From Branchipolynoe longqiensis (lineage: Eukaryota; Annelida; Polychaeta; Phyllodocida; Polynoidae), in the NCBI GenBank assembly GCA_030323885.1, contig CM059186.1, positions 169,245,230-169,309,229 on the forward strand: a stretch of 64,000 bases of DNA, read 5' to 3'. The notes beneath the pieces were generated by a model that worked only from the letters and a program-made list of their open reading frames with translations, did no database searches and had not been told where the DNA came from. A program made the translations under genes and the position numbers. Numbering within the stretch: position 1 is the first letter of the stretch; each line of letters opens with the position of its first letter. Below are positions 8,515-18,332 of this stretch, piece after piece.

Positions 8515-10972
8515 AAGGCGGCCGACCCGTTGAACCGACTGGCGATGGCAAGGACTCCGCACACAATACAGCTGCCGGCGCGTACCCAGACGGCACGCCG
8601 AAAACAACGCACAGACAAGAAAACCAAAACAACACTGACCTACTTACACGGAAGCCACACACGCTGGCTCCCGCCCGGTGGCGGAAGGTGGCGCCACCGC
8701 ACTGGAGCCACAACCACGTGCGTCTGGAGTGATACCACACAACGGACGCGACCCATGCCACGCCCCCACCCCCACCCACCGCTACACACAAGGTGGCGCC
8801 ACTGCAGATGAACACACGGCACACGGCCATGCAGGCGGAGCCACCCCGACCGACACGAGATGTAAACAAACACACACGAGCGGTCGGATGGAACACGTGT
8901 CTGAGGACATAGGCACCAGCGTACAACAACAACAAACCAACACAACACACGCTGCCTACCACCAGACCCGCAGCGCAATGCAACCACACCCAACCCGCCC
9001 ATGCACCACCGTCATGCCACTCACAGCGAACAGCACGCACGGCCACCGCACAGACGCCACACCGACGGAAGCACATTCCCACCCGAACCCAACACCCGTC
9101 GCCCCGATAGCGATCCGTGGCCACGGCCAAATCACCGACACAGATCCCACACAAACCGATGGCCTACTGCGGCACCAGCAGCCGGACGACATTGAAACCA
9201 TACTCGGCGAGAATGGAGACGAAGCTGCCCCGCCATACAACCCACCCCTCACACCCACGGCATCTGGCCATACACGAGATCTGGCCATACACCATACCAG
9301 CACTCTGGACCAACAATACTCCGTACATGAGGCTGTACGACGCTGTCCGGCGATGTGCCCTGCCTAACTACATGGGGATGCGCATTCCCGTCCCGTCGGG
9401 ATTGAACATACCTGCATGGCGCCACCTACTGAAAGACTATCACGACCGACAAGTCGTGGACTTCCTAGAGTTTGGCTGGCCGGTGGACTACACGGCGCCA
9501 CTACCACCGGTCCCGGCCACCGCCAACCACACCGAGGACCCCGCACACGACATTCACATTGCCGACTACGTGCGGAAAGAGGTCGAGCACGGCGCCCTAA
9601 TAGGCCCATTCACCAGACCCCCATTCAAGCCGTGGACACAGGTCAGCCCAATGATGACCAGACCCAAGCGAAACTCGGTGGCGAGGAGTGGTCGTCGACC
9701 TCTCATACCCCGGCAAGGCTAGTGTGAACGCGGGCATAAGGAGGGCACAGTACCAAGGTGCCCCCATGGCATACACTCTACCGGGCATGCTCGACCTGGC
9801 ACAGGAGGTGACAAGACTTGGCCCCGGCTCATACATCTGGAGCGCCGACCTTGCAAGGGCGTACAGACAGCTGCGCACCTGCCCGCTATCAACCCCACTC
9901 CTCGGCATACTCTACAAGGGACACTACTACATCGACGCGGTACCGCCGTTCGGGTGTAGGACGTCCTCAATGGCGTGCGCCAGAACCACAAACGCAGTGG
10001 TTCACTTGATGAGGAAGAAGGGGCACCACATACTATGCTACCTCGACGATTTCGTCGGGGCCGCTGCAACACCAGGCGGCACATGCATATGAAGACCTAA
10101 TGCACACCGCACACACACTGGGCCTGGAGCTCTCCCCACAGAAATGCGTGCCACCAACGACACAGCTCGAATGGCTGGGCTTCGCGATCAACACCGATCG
10201 AATGTGGGTCAGGATACCAGACGAGAAGCTCGCCGAGGTCCTAACCGAGTGCCGCATGTGGACGGTCGGGCGGAAGGCATCCCAAAAAGACATACAGAGA
10301 CTAGTGGGCAGGCTACAGCATGTCGCGAAGTGCGTCAGGCCTGCAAGGAGATTCACCTCCAGGATCCTCGAAGCACTCAGAAACGCACCCATGAACGGCA
10401 AGCACACCGTGCCGGAAGAGATGCTCCAGGACATCGCATGGTTCAATACATTCGCAGAGGCCTTCAACGGGTATGTGCTACTACACCCAAACCCCAAAGA
10501 TGAATGGCGCATAGAATGCGACTCATCTCTGACCGGAGCCGGAGCCCACTCGACTACCCACTACTACGCCGAACGCTACCCCGAAACGGTCACGAGAAAA
10601 AGCATGACCATCGCACAACTCGAGGCATTAAACTTGGTCGCCGCAATCAAGGCGCTCCTCCCCCTCAGGCCACACCAGCACACCATACACGTCAGCACTG
10701 ACAACTCGGCGTCACAACACGTGATGACGGAGGGAAAAGGCCGTGACCCGGTGCTCACGGCGTGTGCTAGGGAGATCTGGCTCATGGAGGCCACAATGAG
10801 CACAGAAATACAGATCCACCACAAGCCTGGAAAAGATATTGTGCTCGCAGACGCGCTAAGCAGGCGCCACAACGACTACTCGGCTCGCCGAACAGCCCAA
10901 GCCATGCTGGCACAGCGCGGCCTAATACAGGTCCATGTCGACTTCGACCACATACTCACCCCCGGGCTATAA
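8511..10972 (+). pseudogene. Pol of element 1: reverse transcriptase and RNase H, frameshifted
   Basis: Fragments in successive frames cover a long hydrophilic Thr/His-rich N-terminal region (8511-9250), then NYMGMRIPVPSGL, VVDFLEFGWPVDYT and QVSPMMTRPK (9360-9670), the RT core VVDLSYPGKAS, ADLARAYRQLRTCPLSTP, PPFGCRTSSMACART and the catalytic YLDD at 10039-10050, then ELSPQKC and EWLGF. The RNase H follows (IECDSSLTGAGA, AQLEALN, STDNSASQH, ADALSRR) to the stop at 10970-10972. Frames change near 8680, near 9180-9270, near 9690 and near 10070; each can be explained by a one- or two-base indel when compared with element 2. The enzyme would copy the element RNA in a particle. This copy cannot make it. 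Confidence 0.85.
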
Positions 10973-11013
10973 CCTGGCTCTTCCTCCCATAACACCTTGC
11001 CTCTCATCCCCAG
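10973..11013 (+). promoter_or_regulatory. Splice-acceptor-like tract between RNase H and recombinase
   Basis: The 41 bases after the RNase H stop are pyrimidine-rich and end CTCTCATCCCCAG just before the recombinase coding sequence. Element 2 has TTCTCTGTTCCCAG at the same place. An upstream donor was not identified. Confidence 0.45.
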
Positions 11014-11969
11014 GTTTCTCCGACCACCACCACGAGCGGCTCATGAAGAAGATCCATGACGGGCTAGCCCCAGGAACCTGGTGAAACAAGAACCGACAGG
11101 TGTCAACGTATATCGCATACCTCACCCAGCACGGAGCCCGACCATCGCGCCCGACCCAGTATATAATACTGTCCTACATACTCAACCTATCGGACGTGCT
11201 TAAAACGCCCGGCGCAGTACTCAACTACCTCAGCGGCGCACGCACATGGGTGCGGGCGGTTGGAGGCTCACACGACGCATTTGACACATACCCCGTAGGA
11301 CTCATGAAAAGAGGCATACATAGAACATCACATCACGTGCCGACACAGGCCCCGCCCGTCACGCCGCGCGACATAAAGAACATTGTCGAATTCTTCTCCC
11401 GCGCCGGACCGAACGGACGTGTTCTGAAGGCGGCCACACTCCTGGCATACTTCACGATACTCAGGCAATCCAACCTGCTCGAGTCCAACGACCCCACGAC
11501 GAGCAGACACGCACTGCGAGCAAGCGACGTCACCATAACCCCCGAGGGCATCAACATCCATGTGGCATCTACAAAAACCCGCTGGAGACCTGGCGAACAC
11601 ATCGACATTGCCGTCCCGGCGATACCCGGGTCACCCTTCTGTCCGGTGGCCGCCTGGATCGACTACGCCAAACACACCGCCCTGCACATGCAAGGTCCAG
11701 CATTCGTCACCACATCGGGCATGCCCCTGCGCCCCAATGCCCTGCTGGCTACCATACGCCTCGCACTTGCATCATGTGGCCACCCTGCACCACGCACCGT
11801 GACCCTGCACACCCTGCGTCGAGGCGGCGCACAGGCGTGCGCCGCCCTCGGCGCCACACTGGACGACATCCAGACACTCGGCACCTGGACCTCAACGGCA
11901 GTGCACCAGTACGTGCCACGCGACGCCATCAGGGCATGCCCCTTCACGCTCTCCACTACATTTGGTTGA
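11014..11969 (+). pseudogene. Tyrosine recombinase of element 1 (one nonsense codon)
   Basis: The coding sequence starts FSDHHHERLMKKIHDGLAPG just after a splice-acceptor-like AG, meets a TGA at 11082-11084 between GTW and NKNRQ (a CGA-to-TGA change would explain it), and is then open for about 290 codons to 11969. Catalytic residues of the family are visible: an arginine in FTILRQSNLL, a lysine in STKTRWRPG, the H-x-x-R box HTLRRG (11808-11819), GTW, and the tyrosine in VHQYV (11910-11912). The enzyme would insert the circular DNA product into the chromosome. Its final codons run directly into repeat B1. Apart from the TGA it looks intact. Confidence 0.85.
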
Positions 11970-12089
11970 GCGCTCGAACATTACCCTGACTCATGAACTA
12001 TTATCCGTAACAAGAATAACATCTGACAATGTAAAAATCATAAACGAATTAAAAATACCCACATTAAACTATTTGTGTCCTGAGTTATA
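11964..12089 (+). repeat. B1 repeat of element 1
   Basis: 126 bp starting GGTTGAGCGCTCGAAC and ending CCTGAGTTATA; repeated at 12346-12471. Its first bases overlap the recombinase stop codon. Confidence 0.92.
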
Positions 12090-12315
12090 ATTGTTCATGT
12101 TGCGGTGGCAACATGGGTAATTTGGAGCTCAGGACCTATAACCTTAACCACTAAACTCTATGGCACGGTGGCGCCACCTATACTATACTGGGCGACAACC
12201 GCGCACCCGCCTAGCGGCTCGGGCTGGCACCACGCCAGAGACCGGAGCAGCTCACTTCCGCCAGTGAACCCGAACCTGCCGCGTGGTTGCTGCGAGTCTC
12301 CGCCCGATTTACTCA
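12090..12315 (+). repeat. A2 repeat of element 1
   Basis: Same sequence and length as A1 by eye. It directly follows B1, so B1-A2 reproduces the junction of a circular form. Confidence 0.92.
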
Positions 12316-12345
12316 GCCATCCCACCCACCCATCTGCAAGAACAA
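12316..12345 (+). other. A2-B2 spacer of element 1
   Basis: 30 bases containing CCCACCCACCCA. The spacer at the same place in element 2 also contains CCACCCACCCAC on its coding strand. Confidence 0.6.
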
Positions 12346-12471
12346 GGTTGAGCGCTCGAACATTACCCTGACTCATGAACTATTATCCGTAACAAGAATA
12401 ACATCTGACAATGTAAAAATCATAAACGAATTAAAAATACCCACATTAAACTATTTGTGTCCTGAGTTATA
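12346..12471 (+). repeat. B2 terminal repeat of element 1
   Basis: 126 bp matching B1; its last base is the last base before the N run, so the right flank of the insertion is not visible. Confidence 0.92.
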
Positions 12472-12971
12472 NNNNNNNNNNNNNNNNNNNNNNNNNNNNN
12501 NNNNNNNNNNNNNNNNNNNNNNNNNNNNNNNNNNNNNNNNNNNNNNNNNNNNNNNNNNNNNNNNNNNNNNNNNNNNNNNNNNNNNNNNNNNNNNNNNNNN
12601 NNNNNNNNNNNNNNNNNNNNNNNNNNNNNNNNNNNNNNNNNNNNNNNNNNNNNNNNNNNNNNNNNNNNNNNNNNNNNNNNNNNNNNNNNNNNNNNNNNNN
12701 NNNNNNNNNNNNNNNNNNNNNNNNNNNNNNNNNNNNNNNNNNNNNNNNNNNNNNNNNNNNNNNNNNNNNNNNNNNNNNNNNNNNNNNNNNNNNNNNNNNN
12801 NNNNNNNNNNNNNNNNNNNNNNNNNNNNNNNNNNNNNNNNNNNNNNNNNNNNNNNNNNNNNNNNNNNNNNNNNNNNNNNNNNNNNNNNNNNNNNNNNNNN
12901 NNNNNNNNNNNNNNNNNNNNNNNNNNNNNNNNNNNNNNNNNNNNNNNNNNNNNNNNNNNNNNNNNNNNNNN
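12472..12971. other. Assembly gap (500 N)
   Basis: Exactly 500 N, which is probably a placeholder length. Frames that cross it are artefacts. Confidence 0.99.
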
Positions 12972-13879
12972 GGATGTGTGTTTGATTCCAATGTTGCATG
13001 AGTGATTTTAACGTATTACTCAATTTGCATAAGATCAAAATTTAAAAGAAGTGAAATAGCTTTTTTTTTCAACTCTGACATGTGTAGGCCTAACGTTTTC
13101 TGCTATTACTTGGACGGTCTTCACTTTTGGTCATTACCAGCAATCCTGAACTTAATTTTTCCGCTGCGAGTTCATGGCGCTTCGATCGATTTTGCCATCA
13201 TCCAATCAGCGTCGGCCACAAGATGCGGAGTATGCATCGATTATATATATTTCAATGACAAGTTTGTTTCAATTAAAAAAATGGAATAAAGATTTGTTGT
13301 AATTGGATGTAAGGATTATGGAACAATGAATAAATAAATAGGAATACATATTTCAATAAAAATAAACTGGTTTGATGGATTTATTTCTTATTTTATGTGT
13401 CAACTTCAACCCCCATGTGGACACGGCAAAATATTTAGCTACATAACTGAAACTATGCCTAGAGATACCTTATGGTTCTGCCATCTGTGAGAGCTATCAG
13501 CCACTAAAATAGATGCTGCCGTATTCTGTCACTAGCTCATAGAAGTTGGGCAGTTTAGCGATTTTCTGTGAATATAGTGGGAAAACGTGGCATTTTCTCC
13601 CAAATTGTCAACATATAGATGGACCTACAAAAATGTTATCAAATTTAGCCCAATGTTCGGCATGTAAGAGCTTGGTGTATGTATAAACTCATCTGCTATC
13701 GGTGCTATACGTTTATTATGATAGAAATGTGATAAATGGTGTTGCCATGGATTCGCTATAGGAATGCTAGTACTCGTGGTGACGGTGAGTTGTCGCAGCG
13801 CTAGTCAACAGGTTTGGGATTGCTGGTAATGTTTCCATGTCACACTGTAGCGCCCAGTTTCGAAGGATGACCTATTTAC
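12972..13879. other. AT-rich DNA without a recognised gene
   Basis: No supported coding frame or repeat array. If the exon just to the right is real, this would be an intron downstream of it on the minus strand. Confidence 0.4.
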
Positions 13880-14047
13880 CTGAGCATAGGCCAGTTGAAC
13901 TGGATGTGTGTTGCCAGTTAGGGGAGGAGCAGTTGGCTGACCAGTCATAGTCGTAGTTGGCCTCGCAGATGTAGTACAGGTCAACGCTCTCCTCATTGGT
14001 GGTTTGGTTCAGGTAGGCATGGGGGTCGTGGACAGGGTAGCCACACT
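13880..14047 (-). CDS. Internal exon encoding a sushi/CCP-like module
   Basis: On the minus strand a pyrimidine-containing acceptor, CTTCATGTCTGTTGACAG, precedes 14047, and a consensus donor CTCAG-GTAAATAG follows 13880. The 168-nt exon is open and encodes about 56 residues with four cysteines: ECGYPV, LYYICEANYDYDW, ANCSSPNW and TGLCS. Spacing, the YxC pair and the tryptophan before the last cysteine resemble a complement control protein domain, which folds extracellularly with C1-C3 and C2-C4 disulfides. Both splice junctions are phase 1; symmetric 1-1 exons are typical of shuffled extracellular modules. No further exon of this gene is visible in the window, so the host gene is unknown. It could be a decayed gene, but no stop or frameshift is present. 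Confidence 0.65.
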
Positions 14048-14620
14048 CTGTCAACAGACATGAAGGAGCACAAACCATATCCGGTTAAATAAGAACTTGC
14101 TTTGGGACAAACATTGGGAATGAGGAGGATGAATATGGATTTTAAAAGTATTTGTTGTTATTTTAAAAATGTTATTCGTCAGACAAGTTTATTCATTAGT
14201 TTGTTGTAGCAATTTATTTTGCATAAGTATTGAATTGAATTTAACGTAACATTGGCGAATACAAGTAATTAGACTTAACCGTTATGGACAGCATAAATAC
14301 ACTGTCACAACAAAATAGACATGTGGACTAACAATGTACTAATGAGATCATGCAGATACATGAACAACGTGAAATGATTACATATGTATACATACAGGGA
14401 CATATCTGATTCTAGGTAAAGGTTTCAATTTCTGAGTTCTTGTAGAGATGTATTTACATAAGTATAAACTTTAATTTAATGTAACTGTAGTTGCTTGGCT
14501 GAAAGATCACCGGTTGAGTTTCATTACACCTGAGCATTACAGCGGGATCTATTGGCGCCATCTGTATTCAATAGCATGCACTACTGCACCATTTCCACTC
14601 ATCGACTGTCTGACAAAGTA
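14048..14620. other. AT-rich presumed intron or intergenic DNA
   Basis: No gene or array recognised. If the exon at 13880-14047 belongs to a live gene, this is upstream intron. Confidence 0.35.
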
Positions 14621-14624
14621 AGTA

Positions 14625-14820
14625 GTAACTGTATGCATGACATAGCAGCGAGAATAGTAGGAATAATTGTCTGGTTATATTTACATAATGTTTTATATGG
14701 CACAAATATATATATTTAGGTAGTAAATATATGCATCATATAGCAGTGAAACCGATAGGAATAGTTGCCTGTTTGTATTTACATAATGTTTTACATAGCA
14801 CACATGAATACTTAAGTAGT
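14625..14820. repeat. ~95-bp diverged tandem repeat, left part
   Basis: Two units start near 14627 and 14723 and share ATATAGCAGTGAAA-type sequence, GGAATAGT and TTTACATAATGTTTTA. Related units resume at 19994 on the other side of element 2. Confidence 0.6.
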
Positions 14821-14996
14821 AATTCACTAAGGGCAGAGACAGAATTCCATACAGTGGTATTTATTTTTTCATTTCATCTCGTTACATTCAGGTTTGACAT
14901 TTGTGGGTGCTAGTCAGTGTGTTTTATGTTCGTCACATCCCTTCGGGGTTATGGTCCCAGTGATTGTGGTCCTGGGCCGGAGTCGAGCCCTTAACC
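14821..14996 (-). repeat. B2 repeat of element 2
   Basis: 176 bp, matching B1 with a few substitutions. On the coding strand it starts GGTTAAGGGCTCGACTCC. Confidence 0.88.
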
Positions 14997-15033
14997 CTTC
15001 CCGTTACTCTTTGGTTGAGGTGTGGGTGGGTGG

Positions 15034-15318
15034 GTGAAGTTAGCTGGTGGAGTTATCCGAACGGCAGCTGGAGGAGTTGTGTGGCCGTGGAGGCGGTTTG
15101 GATTCGAACTGGTCACGTGGTGTTTTTTGGCGGTAGGGGAGGGTGCGCCTCCTCCTGTGGCCGGGTGGAGGAGGTTCCTCCTTAGCGCTAGGTGGCGCCA
15201 TCAGCGCTGTGGGTATGGGTGTTCTTTCCCCTGGGGGCATGTGGAGTCGGATGGTTCAGTAGGGGGAGGGGCCGTCTCCGCCCCGCGAATTAGCCATGTT
15301 ACGTTAACATGCATAATT
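15034..15318 (-). repeat. A2 repeat of element 2
   Basis: 285 bp, matching A1 at 19711-19993 with small differences. On the coding strand it opens AATTATG followed by the palindrome CATGTTAACGTAACATG. A CTCF-like GCGCTAGGTGGCGC lies at 15185-15198. Confidence 0.88.
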
Positions 15319-15490
15319 CACTAAGGGCAGAGACAGAATTCCATACAGTGGTATTTATTTTTTCATTTCATCTCGTTACATTCAGGTTTGACATTTGTGG
15401 GTGCTAGTCGGTGTGTTTTATGTTTGTCACGTCCCTTCGGGGTTATGGTCCCAGTGATGGTGGTCCTGGGCCGGAGTCGAGCCCTTAACC
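15315..15490 (-). repeat. B1 repeat of element 2
   Basis: 176 bp copy of B2. It follows directly after the recombinase remnant, marking the deletion junction at 15490/15491. Confidence 0.88.
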
Positions 15491-15532
15491 AAGTAGGCTG
15501 GAGGATTCGCTCGTGTTGTTCGTCTGTGTAAC
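15491..15532 (-). pseudogene. Residual first codons of a deleted tyrosine recombinase
   Basis: After the acceptor-like TTCTCTGTTCCCAG the minus strand reads YTDEQHERILQPTW and then enters B1. The element 1 recombinase starts FSDHHHERLMKK at the same place. About 290 codons are therefore missing here. Confidence 0.7.
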
Positions 15533-15574
15533 CTGGGAACAGAGAAGCAAATGTGTGTGAGCTTTCCAGGTTAT

Positions 15575-18332
15575 CTATAGTCCTGCGGTCAGTACATTGT
15601 CGAAGTTTACAGTGATCACAGATATTGCTAGTTCGCAGCAGAGGGCGGCCGCGATGGCCCGAGCCTTGGGGTCTGTGGCACGCCTGCTCAGGGCATCTGC
15701 CAGGACGAGTTCGCGTCCAGGCTTGTGGCATATCTGAACCTCGCAGGAGTTGGTGGCGGCAAAGAGCCATATCTCACGGGCACATGCTGTGAGTGTCTTG
15801 TCACGGCCTGTGCCACTGTCCAGTACCTGCTGGCTTGCAGCATTGTCGGTGTTGATGACAATGTGGTACCTGTCAGGGTGTGGGGGGGGCAAGGGCCTTG
15901 AGGGCTACCACGAAGTTGATGGCCTCGAGGTGGGCGATGTTTGTGGTGCTGGTCTTGAGAGCTTCTGGATACCGATGCCCATAGTACTCTTTGGGGGAGT
16001 ATGCCCCGCCCCCTTCGAGTGAGGAATCACATTCGATCAGCCAGGGGGTCTTGGGGTCACTTGGGAGGAGAACCAGGCCATTGGAGCGCTTCGCATACTC
16101 CAGGAACCAGTTGATGTCGGTCCGGAGGTCGTCTGGGATGTGGTGGTTCCCAGTGAATGGAGTTTGGCGGAGCGCTTCGTGTATTCTTGCCATGAATCGT
16201 CTGGCTGGGGTAACACATTTTGCTATGTGGTGTAGGCTGCCCGCGAGCTTCTGGATGTCTTTCCTGGAGGCCTGTGTGGGCATGGCCCACTTCTCGCACT
16301 CGACGAGAGTGTCTTCGAGCTTGTCGTCTGGTATTGTCACTTGCATTTTGTTAATGTCTATCACAAATCCGAGCCATTCTATGGTCTTCGTGGGTGGTGT
16401 GCACTTGCCTGGGGACAGTGCTAGGCCAAGCTCGGCCGTGATTGATAGGCAGTCTCGGTAGGCCCTCTCTGCTTCTTGCCTCGTGGGTGCCACGCCCACG
16501 AAGTCATCGAGGTAGCAGTATGCGACATGGCCTCTCTTCCTGAGGAGGTATACGACTGTGTTGGTTGTCCTAGCACAGGCCATTGATGATGTGCGGCACC
16601 CGAATGGTGGGGTGACGTCGGTGTAGTATTTGCCATCAATGGCGATACCAAGCAGGGGGGTGGAGAGAGGGCAGGTCCTGAGTTGCCTGTAGGCCCTGGC
16701 GAGGTCGGCTCCCCAGGCATAGGCCCCCTTTCCCAGGCGAGCCACCTCATCCGCTGCATCCAGTATCCCGGGGAGACTGTAGGTGCATGGGCGGCCTTGA
16801 TAGTGCCCCTTCTTTATGCCCGAGTTTACACTGCATCCTCTTGGCCAGCTGAGGTCGACGATGACGCGTCTGTCAGTGGTGTTTTTCTTGGGGCGGGTCA
16901 TGATGGGACTGACCTGGTTCCAAGGGGCGAAGGGGGGTTCTTGGAAGGGGCCAATGATGGCGCCATGGGCTATCTCCGTGGCTATGTAGGCCCTTATGGC
17001 GTCGAGCTGTGGGTCATCCTTGGCATGGTTAGTCGTGGTTGGGGTGGGGGGCGTGTCCGCGGTGTAGTCCGCCGGCCAGCCAAACTCCAAGTAGTCGACT
17101 ATCTCGTTATCATGGTAGTCGGCGAGCATCCTCCTCCATTGTGGGATGTCGAGGCCTGATGGAATGGGTATCCTGGCACCCATGTAGTTGGGTACGGCTG
17201 TACGGCGGACCTCGTTGTATATCGCGAGGTAGTCAGCATGGCGGCCCCATTGGTCGTGGAGTGGGCGTGGCCAGATGGCGTCGAGGGTATTGCGGTATTG
17301 TCGGGGTGACACTATGGGCAGGGTGGTGTAGCCTCTGTCGGTGTCTCCAATGTCGTGGTGGCCATTCCGGGAGCCTTGTGTACCTATTGATGCCTTGTGC
17401 CTCTTGGCTGCATGGTGTGCGTTCACGTGAGTGTGGTCGTCCATGTTGTCGCCTGCATCAGTGTGGGCGTGGCTGGTGTGGGGTTGGGCGTGGTTGGCGT
17501 GGGGGTGGGCGTGGCCCGGGCCCGTCCCGCCACCTGGCCGACTGTTATTGTTGTTGTTTGCGCCACCGCCATCTTGGATGGTGGCGCCACCGGTGTTATG
17601 GTGGGCATGACGGCGGCCATGGGCGATCGGGGTGTGGTGGCCAGTGCCGCCACCTGGTGGTTCGTCGCCGTAACCTATGTTGGTGTCATCACAGTGTGTT
17701 GTGCAAGTCCCACCACTACATGCCCGTGGCCGCTTCCTGCCTCTCCCGCTGTTATCGGCTGCCATGGGGGCGTGGCCTTTGCCAGTGTCACTGTCTTCAT
17801 CGCTACCATATGACTCAATCGCCCCATCGTTACATACACTACAGTCTGACTCATCCGCGCATATGCAAGTGGAGAGGTCGGTCCGGTGGGGCACACTGCT
17901 AGGGATTTATTCGGGGGGCCTATGGTGGCTGTCAGGGTGGCGTACATCCATCCCATCCGCACTGTCTCCGTCTGTAGTGTCAGCACTGCCATTGCAGATC
18001 GTGCAGTCCGACTCGTCGGCACACACACAGTTCATTATGTCCATGGCGGGTACCACCTGGGGTTGGGTGCCATGGGCGGGGTCACTACTGATGCCACTGC
18101 CAGTACGGTCACACATATTACAGTACCCACCCGGGTCGCAATCACAGAATGCAATGTCAGGGTCCGGGGGTGGGCGTGTCCCGCAGCTGGTAGTACTGCC
18201 GTCGGGGCGGTCTTCATCTAGTGGGGTGTGGCTACTGGTGTATTTACATACCGTCTCGTGTTCGTCATGGTTTGTGGTGTGGTCAGGCTCCTCATCCATG
18301 CCAGTGTCTGGGGGGGCGGAGCCGCTCAGCAA
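15575..18332 (-). pseudogene. Pol of element 2: reverse transcriptase and RNase H (nearly intact)
   Basis: Pol starts in the -1 frame at the gag T run (18332). A first section (SGSAPPDTG to HHRPPE, 18332-17910) contains two C-rich stretches such as DCTICN and CVCADES. An in-frame TAA at 17907-17909 interrupts it; the same frame continues to 15873. That block has NYMGARIPIPSGL, the RT motifs VIVDLSWP, ADLARAYRQLRTCPLSTP, PPFGCRTSSMACART, the catalytic YLDD at 16503-16514, and EWLGFVID. RNase H begins at LIECDSSLEGGGAYS. A frameshift at a G8 run near 15880-15887 moves RNase H to the frame 15892-15575, with NTDNAASQQVL and ADALSRR. The frameshift could be a sequencing error in a homopolymer. Functions are RNA-dependent DNA synthesis and RNA removal. 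Confidence 0.85.

Larger units (their letters stand above)
6895..12471 (+). mobile_element. Ngaro/DIRS-like YR retrotransposon, element 1
   Basis: The order is A1 repeat, gag, RT-RNase H, tyrosine recombinase, B1, A2, B2, which is the split direct-repeat layout of Ngaro-type YR retrotransposons. A1 and A2 are each 226 bp and B1 and B2 each 126 bp; by eye I saw no difference within either pair, so insertion is recent. Such elements replicate through RNA and integrate a circular DNA with their own recombinase, without integrase or target duplication. The copy is dead: pol has about three frameshifts and the recombinase one nonsense codon. The right end coincides with the assembly gap. Confidence 0.88.

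Noticed and set aside
12287..13038. ORFs spanning the N run
   Set aside because: Artefacts of translating N.
17039..17902. Cys/Gly-rich 287-residue plus-strand ORF
   Set aside because: Antisense of the element 2 pol gene in GC-rich DNA; no domain of its own. The antisense ORFs at 8041-8607, 49258-49878 and 49891-50577 were dropped for the same reason.
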